This document shows, one piece after another, positions 38,088 through 52,886 of a stretch of DNA of 64,000 bases; positions within the stretch are counted from its first letter, which is position 1, and each line of letters starts with the position of its first letter. The stretch comes from Serratia marcescens subsp. marcescens ATCC 13880 (lineage in GTDB: Bacteria; Pseudomonadota; Gammaproteobacteria; Enterobacterales; Enterobacteriaceae): positions 5,022,001 to 5,086,000 of the forward strand of contig NZ_CP071238.1 of assembly GCF_017299535.1 (NCBI RefSeq), in the 5' to 3' direction. A program made the translations under genes and the position numbers. The notes below the pieces were generated by a model. It ran no database searches. It saw only the letters and a program-made list of their open reading frames with translations, and was not told where the DNA came from.

Positions 38088-38678
38088 ATGCATAAAGAAA
38101 TCAGCGGCGTCATTTTGGCCGGCGGACGGGCCACGCGCATGGGCGGTGAAGACAAAGGCCTGGTGTCGATTGGCGGGATCGCACTCTATCAACACGTATT
38201 GGCTCGGTTACGGCCACAGGTGACTTCCATCGTCATCAGCGCCAATCGCAATCAGGCATGTTATCAGGCGAGCGGTTTGCCGGTGATTGGCGATCTGACG
38301 CCCGATTTCGCCGGGCCGCTGGCCGGCATGCTGGCCGGGCTCAAGCAATCTTCCAGCGAATGGGTGGCCTTCGTCCCTTGTGATGTCCCCGACTTTCCCG
38401 CCGACTTAGTCGCTCAGCTATGGCAGCAAAAAGGCGCGGCGCAGGCGGCCTTTGCCAGCGATGGTGAACGAGATCACCCCACCCTGGCGTTACTGCATAG
38501 CCAAATAGCGCCGCAGCTGGCCGACTATCTGGCGCGCGGTGAACGCAAGCTGATGCTGTTCTTGCATCAAATTGGCGCACAACGCGTAGTGTTCAGCGGG
38601 CAACAAGCGGCATTTCATAACCTGAATACGCCAGCTGACTGCCTGAATTGGCAACAAACGCGAGAGCTCAAAAAATGA
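38088..38678 (+). CDS. mobA: Molybdenum cofactor guanylyltransferase MobA
   Basis: MobA transfers GMP from GTP to molybdopterin-Mo, making the bis-MGD cofactor of enzymes such as nitrate and formate reductases. From the ATG at 38088 (MHKEISGVILAGG) it is 196 residues. The nucleotide-binding signature LAGGRATRMGGEDKG spans residues 10-24. PCDVPDFP (about 96-103) holds the metal-binding Asp. The 26 codons upstream in frame precede the ribosome binding site region and are ignored. mobB overlaps its stop. Confidence 0.96.
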   Translation: MHKEISGVILAGGRATRMGGEDKGLVSIGGIALYQHVLARLRPQVTSIVISANRNQACYQASGLPVIGDLTPDFAGPLAGMLAGLKQSSSEWVAFVPCDVPDFPADLVAQLWQQKGAAQAAFASDGERDHPTLALLHSQIAPQLADYLARGERKLMLFLHQIGAQRVVFSGQQAAFHNLNTPADCLNWQQTRELKK

Positions 38679-39193
38679 ATCGTTCATTGCCTCCCTTGCT
38701 GGCCATCGGCGCCTACAGCGGAACGGGGAAAACAACCCTGCTCAAACAGCTGATCCCGTTGCTGAAACAACGCCAGGTAAGGATTGGACTGATCAAACAT
38801 ACGCATCACGACATGGATGTGGATACGCCGGGTAAAGACAGCTATGAGCTGCGTAAAGCAGGCGCCGAACAAACGCTGGTCGCCAGCGATCGCCGCTGGG
38901 CATTGATGACCGAAACGCCGGAGCAACAATCTTTGGATCTACGCTACCTGGCAGAGCGTTTTGACGCCGATAAAGTCGACTTGATTCTGGTGGAAGGGTT
39001 CAAACATGAGCCGGTCAGCAAAATCCTGCTTTATCGGGCCGAGATCGGCAGACCGTTGGAAGACATGCTGGATCGGTTTGTGGTGGCGGTAGCCAGCGAC
39101 CGACCGCTATCCATTTCGGCTAAACAGCTGGATCTCAACCGACCGGAAAGCATCGCCGACTTTATTGTCGAGTGGTTGAAAGGCGCAGCGTAG
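38675..39193 (+). CDS. mobB: Molybdopterin-guanine dinucleotide biosynthesis adaptor MobB
   Basis: MobB is a GTP-binding protein that assists MobA; it is not essential. The protein is 172 residues from the ATG at 38675, which overlaps the mobA TGA (ATGA), so the two are translationally coupled. The P-loop GAYSGTGKTT covers residues 12-21. HTHHDMDVDTPGKDS (about 43-57) and VEGFKHE (about 107-113) are family hallmarks. Its stop is inside a terminator stem. Confidence 0.95.
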   Translation: MNRSLPPLLAIGAYSGTGKTTLLKQLIPLLKQRQVRIGLIKHTHHDMDVDTPGKDSYELRKAGAEQTLVASDRRWALMTETPEQQSLDLRYLAERFDADKVDLILVEGFKHEPVSKILLYRAEIGRPLEDMLDRFVVAVASDRPLSISAKQLDLNRPESIADFIVEWLKGAA

Positions 39194-39205
39194 CTGCGCT
39201 TTTTT
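39183..39205 (+). terminator. Terminator of mobAB
   Basis: GCGCAGC-GTA-GCTGCGC (39183-39199) followed by six T residues; the mobB stop codon lies within the stem-loop. Confidence 0.85.
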
Positions 39206-39221
39206 ACGTTTTACGCATAGC

Positions 39222-39251
39222 AAAAAGCCCTGAACGTCAGTTCAGGGCTTT
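39222..39251 (-). terminator. Terminator of the rRNA operon
   Basis: AAAGCCCTGAAC (39224-39235) and GTTCAGGGCTTT (39240-39251) form a perfect 12-bp stem with a 4-base loop, followed on the minus strand by further T residues. It lies 13 bases beyond the 5S rRNA 3' end. No distal tRNA gene intervenes. Confidence 0.92.
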
Positions 39252-39263
39252 CGGCTTTGTTTG

Positions 39264-39383
39264 ATGCCTGGCAGTGTCCTACTCTCGCATGGGGAGACCC
39301 CACACTACCATCGGCGCTACGGCGTTTCACTTCTGAGTTCGGCATGGGGTCAGGTGGGACCACCGCGCTATTGCCGCCAGGCA
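39264..39383 (-). rRNA. rrf: 5S ribosomal RNA
   Basis: The minus strand from 39383 reads TGCCTGGCGGCAATAGCGCG and ends at 39264 with ...CCAGGCAT, giving 120 bases with complementary ends, as in E. coli 5S. It is the last transcript of the operon and is followed immediately by the terminator. Confidence 0.97.
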
Positions 39384-39480
39384 AATTCGTTTCATTCCAA
39401 CCGCTTCACTTCCGTCAAGCCATCAGAACCAATCTCGGAACTTCGCTGAAAATCTCTCTAAAAAACACCTTCGGTGTTGT

Positions 39481-42387
<2,907 letters not shown>

Positions 42388-42523
42388 TCACAACCCGAAG
42401 ATGTTTCCATCGTTCGCGCTGCAAACATTTGAGAGACTCTATGACAGGTTACTCTTCATCCCAATACGTCTACGGAGGGATAAATTTCAACCGTCATGTT
42501 TCAATTTTCAGCTTGTTCCAGAT

Positions 42524-42535
42524 TGTTAAAGAGCA
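42524..42535 (-). promoter_or_regulatory. boxA antitermination element in the 16S-23S spacer
   Basis: The minus strand reads TGCTCTTTAACA, the NusB/S10 (Nus factor) recognition boxA, between tRNA-Glu and 23S. A second identical copy is in the 16S leader (44487-44498). Confidence 0.85.
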
Positions 42536-42626
42536 ATATCTTAAACATGACTCGGAAGTCATCTTTAAGATATGGTGTATCGTCAGATACTTGAGACCGC
42601 CGCTTTCACCGGGTGGGTCGGAAGCT

Positions 42627-42702
42627 TGGCGTCCCCTAGGGGATTCGAACCCCTGTTACCGCCGTGAAAGGGCGGTGTCCTAGGCCTCTAGACGAAGGGG
42701 AC
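42627..42702 (-). tRNA. tRNA-Glu (anticodon TTC)
   Basis: A 76-base tRNA on the minus strand from GTCCCCTTCG (42702) to a genomically encoded CCA end (42627). The anticodon loop CCTTTCACG gives TTC (Glu). The T-arm GGGGTTCGAATCCCC and acceptor stem GTCCCC/GGGGAC pair perfectly. It is the only spacer tRNA, so this is a Glu-type operon (as E. coli rrnB, C, E and G) rather than an Ile-Ala type. Confidence 0.98.
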
Positions 42703-42790
42703 ACGACACCGTACTTTTATGACGCTTTTGCTCGTTACTTTTTCATCAGACAATCTGTGTGAGCACGCCACTCGAACTAATATCTTTAGG

Positions 42791-44332
<1,542 letters not shown>

Positions 44333-44486
44333 AAAGCTTGATTTGCTTCCACTCGAGAAGCGATGCTCAAAGATTTACTGCATGAATTTTACTTCAGTTA
44401 GTCACTCTTCAAGACTTGATATTTTTTTGCATCCGAAGATGCTGGATATCGTCTTGTGGAGTGCCCACACAGATTGTCTGATAAAT

Positions 44487-44498
44487 TGTTAAAGAGCA
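44487..44498 (-). promoter_or_regulatory. boxA antitermination element in the rRNA leader
   Basis: TGCTCTTTAACA on the minus strand, about 155 bases before the 16S 5' end and downstream of P2. An adjacent imperfect hairpin (GCCGATGAGTTTCTCGGC) sits where boxB is expected. Confidence 0.88.
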
Positions 44499-44529
44499 GT
44501 GCCGAGAAACTCATCGGCGCGGGCTGCGT

Positions 44530-44557
44530 ATACTACGCTTTTCGCCCGGAGAGTCAA
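44530..44557 (-). promoter_or_regulatory. rRNA promoter P2
   Basis: On the minus strand TTGACT (plus 44552-44557) and TAGTAT (44530-44535) are separated by 16 bases, matching the arrangement of enteric rrn P2 promoters. Confidence 0.85.
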
Positions 44558-44626
44558 GCGTTTATTTCGCTTTCTTCTCGCTGACCCGGCGGCTTGTCAG
44601 TCGTTGTTCCCGGTCAGTGGAGGCGC

Positions 44627-44654
44627 ATTATAGGGAGTTCTCGGCGGGCCGCAA
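44627..44654 (-). promoter_or_regulatory. rRNA promoter P1
   Basis: On the minus strand TTGCGG (44649-44654), a 16-base spacer and TATAAT (44627-44632) are followed by a GCGCC discriminator, the feature that makes rrn P1 promoters sensitive to ppGpp and initiating NTPs. A/T tracts upstream (44660-44705) are in the position of an UP element and Fis sites. Confidence 0.88.
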
Positions 44655-44807
44655 CCCCTAATTGCAAAAAACTTTTCAAGCGCGTTTTTTTTCAACAAAA
44701 GGGCGAAAAAGCGGCGAATTTATGTCACTTTTTCAGGCAAACAGCCATAAAAGCTGGCGATCACTGGAGTAAAATAGAAATAACGATGTCAGTAAGGATC
44801 CGCAGCC

Positions 44808-45497
44808 ATGCCGTTAAATGCACAACAACAGGCCGCCCAACGCAATCTTTCTTATCTGCTTGCAGAAAAACTCGGCCAACAAATTCTGGCAGGCGATTAT
44901 CAGGCCGGCAGCATCCTGCCTGGTGAAATGGAACTGGGCGAGCAATTCGGCGTCAGCCGTACCGCGGTGCGCGAAGCGGTGAAGATGTTAGCCGCCAAAG
45001 GCATGTTATTGCCGCGCCCGCGCATTGGCACCCGCGTGATGCCGCAAAGCCAATGGAATTTCCTCGATCAAGATTTACTGACCTGGTGGATGACGCGGGA
45101 AAACTTCGATCAGGTGATGCAACACTTCCTTATCTTGCGCACCTCGCTGGAGCCGCAGGCCTGCGCGTTGGCGGCAAACCACGCCAGCCCGCAGCAAAAC
45201 AAGTTGCTGGCGGGGCTAATGGCGGAAATGCGCGCGCTGCATACCCAGTTTGATCGCGAGCGTTGGATCCAGGTCGATACCCAATTCCACCAGCTCATCT
45301 ACGAGGCCAGCGGCAACCCGTTCCTGACCTCGTTCGCCAACCTGTTCAGTTCGGTGTACCAAAGCTACTTCCGCGCCATCACCGGCAATGAAGTGATCAA
45401 GCTGCGCCATCATCAGGCTATCGTCGATGCGATACTCGCCGGAGACAGCGCAGGCGCCCTCGTCGCCTGCCAGGTACTGCTGAAAGAGAAAGACTAG
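44808..45497 (+). CDS. yieP: GntR/FadR-subfamily regulator YieP
   Basis: A transcription regulator of 229 residues with an N-terminal winged helix (about 15-80; GSILPGEMELGEQFGVSRTAVREAVKML) and a C-terminal FCD ligand-binding domain (about 105-225) with typical metal/ligand residues in DTQFHQLIYEASGNPFL. It is close to E. coli YieP throughout. It is divergent from the rRNA operon and is followed after 67 bases by hsrA, the same neighbours as E. coli yieP. Effector and regulon are not evident. Confidence 0.93.
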   Translation: MPLNAQQQAAQRNLSYLLAEKLGQQILAGDYQAGSILPGEMELGEQFGVSRTAVREAVKMLAAKGMLLPRPRIGTRVMPQSQWNFLDQDLLTWWMTRENFDQVMQHFLILRTSLEPQACALAANHASPQQNKLLAGLMAEMRALHTQFDRERWIQVDTQFHQLIYEASGNPFLTSFANLFSSVYQSYFRAITGNEVIKLRHHQAIVDAILAGDSAGALVACQVLLKEKD

Positions 45498-45564
45498 ACA
45501 CGCTCCCCGCTTATATATAGAAGAAAGAGACGAGGGACAGACGACCATTTAACCAGGACCGACC

Positions 45565-46980
45565 ATGACCCAATCCGCGCGCAGTATGGCAGGACTACCG
45601 TGGATCGCCGCAATGGCGTTCTTTATGCAGGCGCTGGACGCCACTATCCTCAACACCGCGCTGCCGGCGATCGCCCAAAGCCTGGGGCGTTCGCCGCTGG
45701 CGATGCAATCGGCCGTCATCAGCTACACGCTGACGGTGGCAATGCTGATCCCGGTCAGCGGCTGGCTGGCGGATCGCTTCGGCACTCGACGGGTATTCAT
45801 CTTCGCCGTCACGTTATTCACCCTCGGTTCGCTGCTGTGCGCCTTGTCTCCTACGTTGAGCGCGCTGGTCGCCTCTCGCGTGCTGCAGGGCATCGGCGGC
45901 GCGATGATGATGCCGGTCGCGCGCTTGGCGCTGCTGCGCGCCTACCCGCGCAGCGAACTGCTGCCGGTGCTGAACTTCGTCACCATGCCCGGCCTGGTCG
46001 GGCCGATTCTGGGGCCGCTGCTGGGCGGCTGGCTGGTAACCTACGCCACCTGGCACTGGATTTTCCTGATCAATATCCCTATCGGTCTGCTCGGCATCTT
46101 CTATGCACGCAAATACATGCCGGACTTCACCACGCCCAAACGCCGCTTCGATTTCCTTGGCTTTATGCTGTTCGGCCTGAGCCTGGTGCTGATCTCCACC
46201 GGGCTGGAGCTGTTTGGCGAGCGGGTGCTGGCCAGCTACGTTTCGCTGGGCATTCTGCTCAGCGGCTTCGTAATGCTGTTCGGCTACATCGCGCACGCAC
46301 GCCGCCACCCTCAGCCACTGATCGGTCTCGACCTGTTCAAAACCCGCACCTTCTCGGTCGGCATCGCCGGCAACGTCGCCTCCAGACTGGGCACCGGCTG
46401 CGTGCCGTTTTTAATGCCGCTCATGCTGCAGGTGGGATTCGGCTACACGGCGATCGTCGCCGGTTGCATGATGGCGCCAACCGCCATCGGCTCGCTGATG
46501 GCGAAATCCACCGTCACTCAGGTACTGCGCTGGTTCGGCTACCGTAAAACGCTGGTCGGCATCACCGTTATCATCGGGGTGCTGATCGCCCAGTTCGCCC
46601 TGCAAAGCCCGGGCATGCCGCTGTGGCTGATGATCCTGCCGCTGTTCGTGCTGGGCATGGCGATGTCCACCCAGTTCACCGCCATGAACACCATCAGCCT
46701 GGCGGATTTGAACGACGCCAACGCCAGCGCCGGCAACAGCGTCCTGGCGGTCACCCAACAGCTGTCCATCAGCTTCGGCGTGGCGATCAGCGCGGCGGTG
46801 CTGCGTTTTTACGAATCCCTGTCGTTAGGCACCATGATCGACCACTTCCATTACACCTTTATCACCATGGGGATCGTCACCGTGGCGTCGGCGCTGGTGT
46901 TTATGTTGCTGAGAAGGAAAGATGGCCGCAATTTGATCAGCGGCCAGGAAAGCAAAAAAGAAGCGAAGGCGGCCAGTTAA
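45565..46980 (+). CDS. hsrA: MFS transporter HsrA (DHA2 family)
   Basis: A putative multidrug/homeostasis efflux pump of the 14-helix DHA2 class. The 471-residue protein has motif [14 protein letters not shown] (about 65-77), motif C-like [15 protein letters not shown] (about 142-156) and strongly hydrophobic helices throughout. In E. coli the gene lies next to yieP and rbsR, as here. Substrate is unknown. The TAA stop overlaps the stop codon of convergent rbsR through a shared TTAA at 46977-46980; no terminator separates them. Confidence 0.92.
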   Translation: MTQSARSMAGLPWIAAMAFFMQALDATILNTALPAIAQSLGRSPLAMQSAVISYTLTVAMLIPVSGWLADRFGTRRVFIFAVTLFTLGSLLCALSPTLSALVASRVLQGIGGAMMMPVARLALLRAYPRSELLPVLNFVTMPGLVGPILGPLLGGWLVTYATWHWIFLINIPIGLLGIFYARKYMPDFTTPKRRFDFLGFMLFGLSLVLISTGLELFGERVLASYVSLGILLSGFVMLFGYIAHARRHPQPLIGLDLFKTRTFSVGIAGNVASRLGTGCVPFLMPLMLQVGFGYTAIVAGCMMAPTAIGSLMAKSTVTQVLRWFGYRKTLVGITVIIGVLIAQFALQSPGMPLWLMILPLFVLGMAMSTQFTAMNTISLADLNDANASAGNSVLAVTQQLSISFGVAISAAVLRFYESLSLGTMIDHFHYTFITMGIVTVASALVFMLLRRKDGRNLISGQESKKEAKAAS

Positions 46981-47978
46981 CGGCGCCCCACCGAGGCGCG
47001 TTCCACCAGCTCGGGCGTCAACACCAGCACCTGGGGGGCGCGCTCCGGGTTCTGCAGGCGGTTGATCAGCGCATCGATCGCCAATTCGCCCAGCGAATCC
47101 TTCGGTTGGTGAATGGTGCTCAGCGGTGGCGCCAGATAACGCGCCAGCTCAATGTCATCGTAACCCATCACCGCCATATCCTGCGGCACGGAAAGCCCGG
47201 CCTGATACAGCGCCTGATAAACGCCTACCGCCACCGCGTCGTTGCCGGCGAACACCGCATGCGGCGGCTCGTCCAGCGCCAGCAGTTGGCGCATGGCGTT
47301 TACCCCGCCCTCAAACTCAAAGTCGCAATGCACTTCATACCCTGGCGGAACCGGCAATCCGGCGCGACGCATCGCGTTGCGATAGCCTTCCAGTCGGTGA
47401 CGGGCGGTGGTTTTATCCTGCGGGCCGGCGATGCAGGCGATCTTGCGGTAGCCGCGGGCGATCAGATGGTCGGTCGCCATCTCGCCGCCCAGCAGCGAGT
47501 TATCCTGAATAATGTCGTTGGCGCCCTCGAACGGCGCCCAGTCCATCATCACGATCGGCAATGACGGGTAGCGGCTCAGGGCATCTTGCGATGGCCGGTG
47601 GTTTTCGGTGCACATCAACAGCAAACCGTCGACGCGCTTTTGCAGCAGCGTCTCCATGCTGCGGTTCATGCGCGCGGCGTCTTCTTCGGTATTGCACAGA
47701 ATTAAACTGTAGCCGCGTTCATAGCAGCTGCGCTCCACGCCGCGCACCACTTCGGCATAAAACGGGTTGTTGCTGGCGGTCACCAGCATGCCGATGGTGC
47801 GCGTCTGATTGAGCTTCAGGCTGCGCGCCAGCGCGGAAGGCGCATAGTTCAGCTGTTCCACGGCCGCCATGACCTTGTCGCGCACGCTGTCGCTGACAAA
47901 GCGATTGTTGTTGACCACATGCGAAACGGTAGAAGTTGAAACGCCCGCCAGGCGGGCGACATCTTTCATGGTGGCCAA
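46977..47978 (-). CDS. rbsR: Ribose operon repressor RbsR
   Basis: A LacI/GalR-family repressor that releases rbs operators when ribose is bound. The N-terminal HTH/hinge is [26 protein letters not shown] and [16 protein letters not shown] give the TTG at 47978 as start (reading ATMKDVARL, 333 residues), matching the E. coli N-terminus, with GGGGTGATCC as ribosome binding site; the ATG three codons later (47969) is the alternative. It begins 5 bases after the rbsK stop and is the last gene of rbsDACBKR. Confidence 0.95.
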   Translation of the reverse strand: MATMKDVARLAGVSTSTVSHVVNNNRFVSDSVRDKVMAAVEQLNYAPSALARSLKLNQTRTIGMLVTASNNPFYAEVVRGVERSCYERGYSLILCNTEEDAARMNRSMETLLQKRVDGLLLMCTENHRPSQDALSRYPSLPIVMMDWAPFEGANDIIQDNSLLGGEMATDHLIARGYRKIACIAGPQDKTTARHRLEGYRNAMRRAGLPVPPGYEVHCDFEFEGGVNAMRQLLALDEPPHAVFAGNDAVAVGVYQALYQAGLSVPQDMAVMGYDDIELARYLAPPLSTIHQPKDSLGELAIDALINRLQNPERAPQVLVLTPELVERASVGRR

Positions 47979-47982
47979 AGGA

Positions 47983-48909
47983 TCACCCCTGCTGCTGCAA
48001 GAAGGCGTCGATCTCTTCACGCCACGGCACCGAAGGCTGCGCGCCAGGGCGGGTCACGGCGATCGCCGCCGCCGCATGGGCGAAACGCACCGCGTCGGCC
48101 ATGACCTTGCCTTCCAACAGGGCGGTCACCAGCGCACCGTTAAAGGTATCGCCGGCGGCGATGGTATCCACCGCTTGCACCTTAAAGCCGGGCACCCGTT
48201 TGCCGTTGCCGTTTTCGCTCAGCCACACGCCGCGGCTACCGAGGGTGATGATCACCGTCGCGATGCCCTTGTCGTGCAGCGCCTGCGCCGCACGCGCCGC
48301 ATCGTCATCGCTGTCCACGGCGATGCCGGTCAGGCGCTGGGCTTCGGTTTCATTCGGAGTGATGATATCGATCATGGCCAGCAGCTCGTCCGGCAGCTCG
48401 CGCGCCGGGGCCGGGTTGAGGATCACCTGCGTTTGATGTTGCTTCGCCAGGCGGGCGGCGGCGATCACCGTCTCCAGCGGCGACTCCAGCTGCATCAGCA
48501 GGGCATCGGCGTCGATCACTTTTTGTTGGTAGCGCGCCAGGTAATCCGGCGTCACCGCGGCGTTGGCGCCGGCATCAATGCCGATCACGTTCTCGCCTTC
48601 GGCGTTGACGAAAATCAGCGCCACGCCGGTGGTGCTGTCGGCGATGGCTTCAATCGGTTGAGTATCAATGCGATCGCTCGCCAGCTGCCGGCGGATACGC
48701 TCACCGATATCATCGGCGCCTACGCAGGCGATAAAGGCGATCTCCGCCCCGCTGCGCCCGGCCGCCACCGCCTGATTCGCGCCCTTGCCGCCAAACGCCA
48801 CCTTATACTGTTTCCCGATCACCGTTTCGCCCGGGTGGGGGAACTGTTCAATATTGAGGATATGGTCGGCATTGATGCTGCCAAGAACCACCAGCTTACC
48901 TGTTTCCAT
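47983..48909 (-). CDS. rbsK: Ribokinase
   Basis: RbsK phosphorylates ribose to ribose 5-phosphate using ATP. The protein is 308 residues from the ATG at 48909 ([18 protein letters not shown]); an ATG nine codons upstream is in frame but not family-like. PfkB signatures are [13 protein letters not shown] (about 41-53) and [15 protein letters not shown], with the catalytic Asp near 254 and the oxyanion-hole glycines. It follows rbsB in the operon. Confidence 0.97.
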   Translation of the reverse strand: METGKLVVLGSINADHILNIEQFPHPGETVIGKQYKVAFGGKGANQAVAAGRSGAEIAFIACVGADDIGERIRRQLASDRIDTQPIEAIADSTTGVALIFVNAEGENVIGIDAGANAAVTPDYLARYQQKVIDADALLMQLESPLETVIAAARLAKQHQTQVILNPAPARELPDELLAMIDIITPNETEAQRLTGIAVDSDDDAARAAQALHDKGIATVIITLGSRGVWLSENGNGKRVPGFKVQAVDTIAAGDTFNGALVTALLEGKVMADAVRFAHAAAAIAVTRPGAQPSVPWREEIDAFLQQQG

Positions 48910-48970
48910 CGCATTGATTCCTGAATTGCGCGCCATCGTAAACGCCCCGTTCCGATGGCGCTGGTATGAC

Positions 48971-49861
48971 TTACTGAGTGACCAGCTTCAAATCCACCGG
49001 GATGGTCGCCGGCACTTTTTCGCCTTTCAGCACCTTATCGGCGGTTTCCACACCGATCACGCCGATCTGATCGGGGCGCTGCGCCACCGTCGCCGCCAGC
49101 TTGCCGCCTTCGACCGCTTTCACGCCGTCAGCGGTGCCGTCGAAGCCTACCACGATCACGTCGGTTTTACCGGCGGTTTGCAGCGCACGCAGCGCGCCCA
49201 ACGCCATTTCATCGTTCTGGGCAAATACCGCCTGCACATCCGGGTGAGCGGTCAGCAGGTTCTGCATCACGTTCAGACCCTTGGTGCGATCGAAATCGGC
49301 CGGCTGGCTGGCCAACAGTTTGAATTTATTCTGATCCAGCGACTGTTTGAAGCCTTCGCCGCGTTCACGCGCGGCGGAGGTGCCGGCAATGCCTTCCAGC
49401 TGAATCACCTTGGCATCGGCGCCCGCTTTCTTGGCGATGAAGTCGCCGGCCATTTTGCCGCCCACGCGGTTATCCGAAGCGATGTGGCTCACCACGTCGC
49501 CCTTGCTCGCCACGCGGTCCAGCGTGATGACCGGGATCTTAGCCTGGTTGGCCATCTTGATGGCGTTGCCCACCGCGTCGGAGTCGGTCGGGTTGATCAA
49601 CAGCAGCTTGGGCGCCCGCACCATCAGATCCTGCACGTTGGCCAGCTCTTTCGCCGGGTTGTTCTGGGAATCCAACACCACCAGGTTGTAGCCCAACTTG
49701 TTGGCCTCTTGCTGCGCACCATCCTTCATCGAAACGAAAAACGGGTTGTTGAGGGTGGACACCACCAGCGCGATGGTGTCTTTGGCCATGGCATTGGCGC
49801 TCAGGGTGGCGCTCAGCGCGATGGCGGAGGCTAAGGTTGCCAGTTTTTTCATTTTCATCAT
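48971..49861 (-). CDS. rbsB: Periplasmic ribose-binding protein
   Basis: RbsB delivers ribose to the RbsAC importer and, through Trg, to chemotaxis. The 296-residue precursor has a signal peptide to about residue 26 (cleavage after SANAMA), then [16 protein letters not shown], the hallmark of the family. Ligand-contact regions include [10 protein letters not shown] (about 64-73) and [15 protein letters not shown] (about 213-227). Confidence 0.98.
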   Translation of the reverse strand: MMKMKKLATLASAIALSATLSANAMAKDTIALVVSTLNNPFFVSMKDGAQQEANKLGYNLVVLDSQNNPAKELANVQDLMVRAPKLLLINPTDSDAVGNAIKMANQAKIPVITLDRVASKGDVVSHIASDNRVGGKMAGDFIAKKAGADAKVIQLEGIAGTSAARERGEGFKQSLDQNKFKLLASQPADFDRTKGLNVMQNLLTAHPDVQAVFAQNDEMALGALRALQTAGKTDVIVVGFDGTADGVKAVEGGKLAATVAQRPDQIGVIGVETADKVLKGEKVPATIPVDLKLVTQ

Positions 49862-49882
49862 CGTGATTCCTGTAGGGGGAGG

Positions 49883-50851
49883 TTACTTGTTGCTTTTGTT
49901 ATCTACCAGAACCGCCAGCAGTATCACCACTGCCTTCACGATCATTTGGTAGTAGGAAGAAACACCCAATAAATTCAGGCCGTTGTTCAGGAAGCCGAGG
50001 ATCAGCGCCCCGATCAGCGTGCCGACGATGCGCCCCTTGCCGCCGGCCAGGCTGGTGCCGCCCAGCACCACGGCGGCGATGGCGTCCAGCTCATAGCCGG
50101 TGCCGGCGGTTGGCTGCGCCGACGACAGGCGCGCCACTTCGATTACCCCAGCCAACGCCGCCAGCAGGCCGCACAGCGAGTAGACGATAATCTTCACTTT
50201 ATCGACGCTGATGCCGGACAGACGGGTCGCCGCTTCGTTGCCGCCCAGGGCATAAATATAGCGGCCCAGGCGCGTATGGTGCAGCATATACCAGGCGGCG
50301 ATGAACACGATCGCCATGATCCAGATCGGCGTAGGCACGCCCAGCGGACGGCCGATGCCGAACCAGCCGAAGGTGTCGGCCACATCGGTGAAACCGGTGT
50401 TGATCGGGCTGCCGTTGGTGTACACCATGGTGACGCCGCGCAGCAACAGCATCATCACCAGCGTGGCGATAAAGGCCTGCACTTTGCCTTTGGCGACGAG
50501 CACTCCGGTGCAGGCGCCAACCGCGGCGCCCAGCGCCAGTGCCGCCGCCACCGCCACCAGCGCGTTGACCTCAAAGCCGACGATCGACGCCGCCACCGCG
50601 CCGGTCAGGGCCAACAGCGATCCTACCGACAGATCGATGCCGGACGTGAGGATCACCAGCGTCATCCCCACCGCCATGATGGCGTTCACCGAAGTCTGCT
50701 GCAGAATATTGAACAGGTTGTTCAGGGTGAAGAAGTTCGGGCTCATGGAAGAGACCACGGCGATCAGCACCAGCAGCGCAATCAACGACTTCTGCTCTAA
50801 CAGCCACTCTTTACTGAACCAGCGCTTAGCTGCGATAGTCTGGGAACTCAT
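49883..50851 (-). CDS. rbsC: Ribose ABC transporter permease
   Basis: The membrane component of the ribose importer, 322 residues, with about ten hydrophobic helices. Family signatures are NAIMAVGMTLVILTSGIDLSVGS (about 56-78) and the cytoplasmic EAA-like loop ALGGNEAATRLSGI (about 208-221), which docks on RbsA. It sits 6 bases after rbsA and 21 bases before rbsB. Confidence 0.98.
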   Translation of the reverse strand: MSSQTIAAKRWFSKEWLLEQKSLIALLVLIAVVSSMSPNFFTLNNLFNILQQTSVNAIMAVGMTLVILTSGIDLSVGSLLALTGAVAASIVGFEVNALVAVAAALALGAAVGACTGVLVAKGKVQAFIATLVMMLLLRGVTMVYTNGSPINTGFTDVADTFGWFGIGRPLGVPTPIWIMAIVFIAAWYMLHHTRLGRYIYALGGNEAATRLSGISVDKVKIIVYSLCGLLAALAGVIEVARLSSAQPTAGTGYELDAIAAVVLGGTSLAGGKGRIVGTLIGALILGFLNNGLNLLGVSSYYQMIVKAVVILLAVLVDNKSNK

Positions 50852-50857
50852 ATCTGA

Positions 50858-52363
50858 TTACTCCTGCTTTACGCCGTATTGCTTGCCGACGGCTGCCGCC
50901 ATCAACGCTTCCTGGGTGGCCTGTTCAATCGGGAACTCGCCGCTGAGATGCCCTTCGTGCATCACCAGAATGCGATCGCTCATGCCCATCACCTCCGGCA
51001 TTTCCGAAGACACCAGAATGATGCTCAGCCCTTCCTGTTTGAACTGGTTGATTAACTGATAGATCTCTTTTTTGGCGCCGACGTCGACGCCGCGCGTCGG
51101 CTCATCGAGGATCAGCACCTTCGGCCGGGTCATCAGGCCGCGGGCGATCGCCACTTTCTGCTGATTGCCGCCGGAAAGCAGACCGATCGGCTGCTCCATC
51201 GACGGCGTTTTGATATTGAACAGGCGGATGAAGTCCCCCACCGCCTGCCGCTCGTCGGCCTGCTTCAGGCTGCCGTCGGCGCGGCTGAAGTAGCGCAGCG
51301 CGGTCAGCGACATGTTTTCCTTCACCGACATGCCCAGCACCAGGCCGTCGCGCTTGCGGTCTTCCGAGATATAGACAATGCCGTTCGCCAACCCATCCTG
51401 CGGCGAATGGGTGACCACCTCGCGGCCGTCCAGGCTGACGGTACCGGCCTTGCGCGGCGCGGCACCATACAGGATCTTCATCAATTCGGTGCGCCCGGCG
51501 CCCATCAGCCCGGCCACGCCGAGGATCTCGCCGCGATACAGCGTAAAGCTGACGTCTTCAACGCCGGGGCCGGAAAGGTGGCTGACGTCCAGCCGCTTTT
51601 CCCCGCGCGGCAAATCAAGGCGCGGGTATTGTTCTTCCAGCTTGCGGCCGACCATCATCTCAATCAGCGAATCTTCCTGCAGCTCGCTCACCGGCCGCTC
51701 GGCGATAAACTGCCCGTCGCGAAATACCGTCACGTCGTCGCAGATTTCAAAAATCTCTTTCAGGCGGTGCGAGATATACACGATGCCGCGCCCTTCGGCC
51801 TTCAGCTCGTTGATCACCTTGAACAGCGAGGCGGTTTCGGTATCGGTCAGCGCATCGGTCGGTTCGTCCATGATGATCACTTTCGATTCGAAGCTCAGCA
51901 CCTTGGCGATCTCCACCATCTGCTGATCGCCGATCGACAGCTCGCCCACCAGCCGATGGCTGCTGTAGCGCAGGTTGAGGCGCGCCAGCAAGCGATCGGC
52001 CTCGGCGTACATGCGCTTCCAGTCAAGGCGGCCGAAACGGTTGACGAACTCGCGGCCGAGGAAGATGTTTTCCGCAATCGTCAGTTGCGGGATCAGGTTC
52101 AGCTCCTGATGGATAATGCCGATGCCCGCTTCCTGCGAATCCTTGGGCCCGTTGAATACCACCTCTTTACCGAGAAAATACTGACTGCCGGCGTCTTTCT
52201 GGTAGATGCCGGTCAGCACTTTCATCATGGTGGACTTCCCGGCGCCGTTTTCCCCCACCAGCGCCATCACCTTGCCGGGATAGACGCTGAGGGCGGCGCC
52301 AGAAAGCGCCTTCACGCCGGGAAAGGCTTTATCAATCCCTTTCAGTTGCAGTAAAGGTTGCAT
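50858..52363 (-). CDS. rbsA: Ribose ABC transporter ATP-binding protein
   Basis: A fused double ATPase of 501 residues. The N-terminal cassette has a canonical Walker [11 protein letters not shown] (about 37-46), Walker [13 protein letters not shown] (about 160-171) and an unusual signature region LSIGDQQ. The C-terminal cassette has a degenerate Walker [11 protein letters not shown] (about 288-297) but a good LSGGNQQKV signature (about 399-407), as is normal in sugar-type ABC proteins. It follows rbsD by 7 bases. Confidence 0.98.
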   Translation of the reverse strand: MQPLLQLKGIDKAFPGVKALSGAALSVYPGKVMALVGENGAGKSTMMKVLTGIYQKDAGSQYFLGKEVVFNGPKDSQEAGIGIIHQELNLIPQLTIAENIFLGREFVNRFGRLDWKRMYAEADRLLARLNLRYSSHRLVGELSIGDQQMVEIAKVLSFESKVIIMDEPTDALTDTETASLFKVINELKAEGRGIVYISHRLKEIFEICDDVTVFRDGQFIAERPVSELQEDSLIEMMVGRKLEEQYPRLDLPRGEKRLDVSHLSGPGVEDVSFTLYRGEILGVAGLMGAGRTELMKILYGAAPRKAGTVSLDGREVVTHSPQDGLANGIVYISEDRKRDGLVLGMSVKENMSLTALRYFSRADGSLKQADERQAVGDFIRLFNIKTPSMEQPIGLLSGGNQQKVAIARGLMTRPKVLILDEPTRGVDVGAKKEIYQLINQFKQEGLSIILVSSEMPEVMGMSDRILVMHEGHLSGEFPIEQATQEALMAAAVGKQYGVKQE

Positions 52364-52370
52364 ACGCGCC

Positions 52371-52790
52371 TCAGAAAGTTACGCCGGCGCACAGGATCAC
52401 GTTCGCGTAAGGCGAACACTCCCCGCTGCGAATCACCGCCCGGCTGTGCTCGGTTTGCGCTTTAAACGCCTGATGACTGATATAGCGCACGCTGATGGTG
52501 TTACCCTGGCGTTGGCCCAGTGCAGTCAGTTCCGCCAGCAGCGCCTCGTGGAGCGACGGATTCTGTTTCACGATCTCTTCCGCCAGAATGGCGCTTTCTA
52601 CCTGCATCTCTTGCGTGACCGCCGCGAACACCTGCATGAAGGTCGGCACGCCCTGCGTCAGCGCCAGATCGATGCGCTGCGTTTCCGCCGGTATCGGCAG
52701 GCCCGCGTCGCACAGAGTGAGCTGGTCGGTATGCCCCAGCCGGGCAATCACGGCAGACACGTCGGAATTCAGTAATACGCCTTTTTTCAT
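52371..52790 (-). CDS. rbsD: D-ribose pyranase
   Basis: RbsD converts beta-pyranose to beta-furanose ribose, the form taken by ribokinase. The 139-residue protein has the catalytic His20 and Asp28 in [16 protein letters not shown]. It is the promoter-proximal gene of the rbs operon; its ATG lies 15 bases after an RbsR operator. Confidence 0.97.
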   Translation of the reverse strand: MKKGVLLNSDVSAVIARLGHTDQLTLCDAGLPIPAETQRIDLALTQGVPTFMQVFAAVTQEMQVESAILAEEIVKQNPSLHEALLAELTALGQRQGNTISVRYISHQAFKAQTEHSRAVIRSGECSPYANVILCAGVTF

Positions 52791-52804
52791 CTTCTCACTC
52801 CGCT

Positions 52805-52820
52805 AGCGAAACGTTTCGCT
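52805..52820. promoter_or_regulatory. RbsR operator O1 upstream of rbsD
   Basis: AGCGAAACGTTTCGCT is a perfect 16-base palindrome matching the E. coli RbsR operator core. It lies 15 bases before the rbsD start. A minus-strand -10-like TAAACT (plus 52830-52835) is just upstream, so bound repressor would block the start region. Confidence 0.85.
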
Positions 52821-52886
52821 CTTTGAGGGAGTTTAAAAAAACGGCAGGGGAAGGCAACCGGGACAATGCAGAAGTGTGATCGTTAT

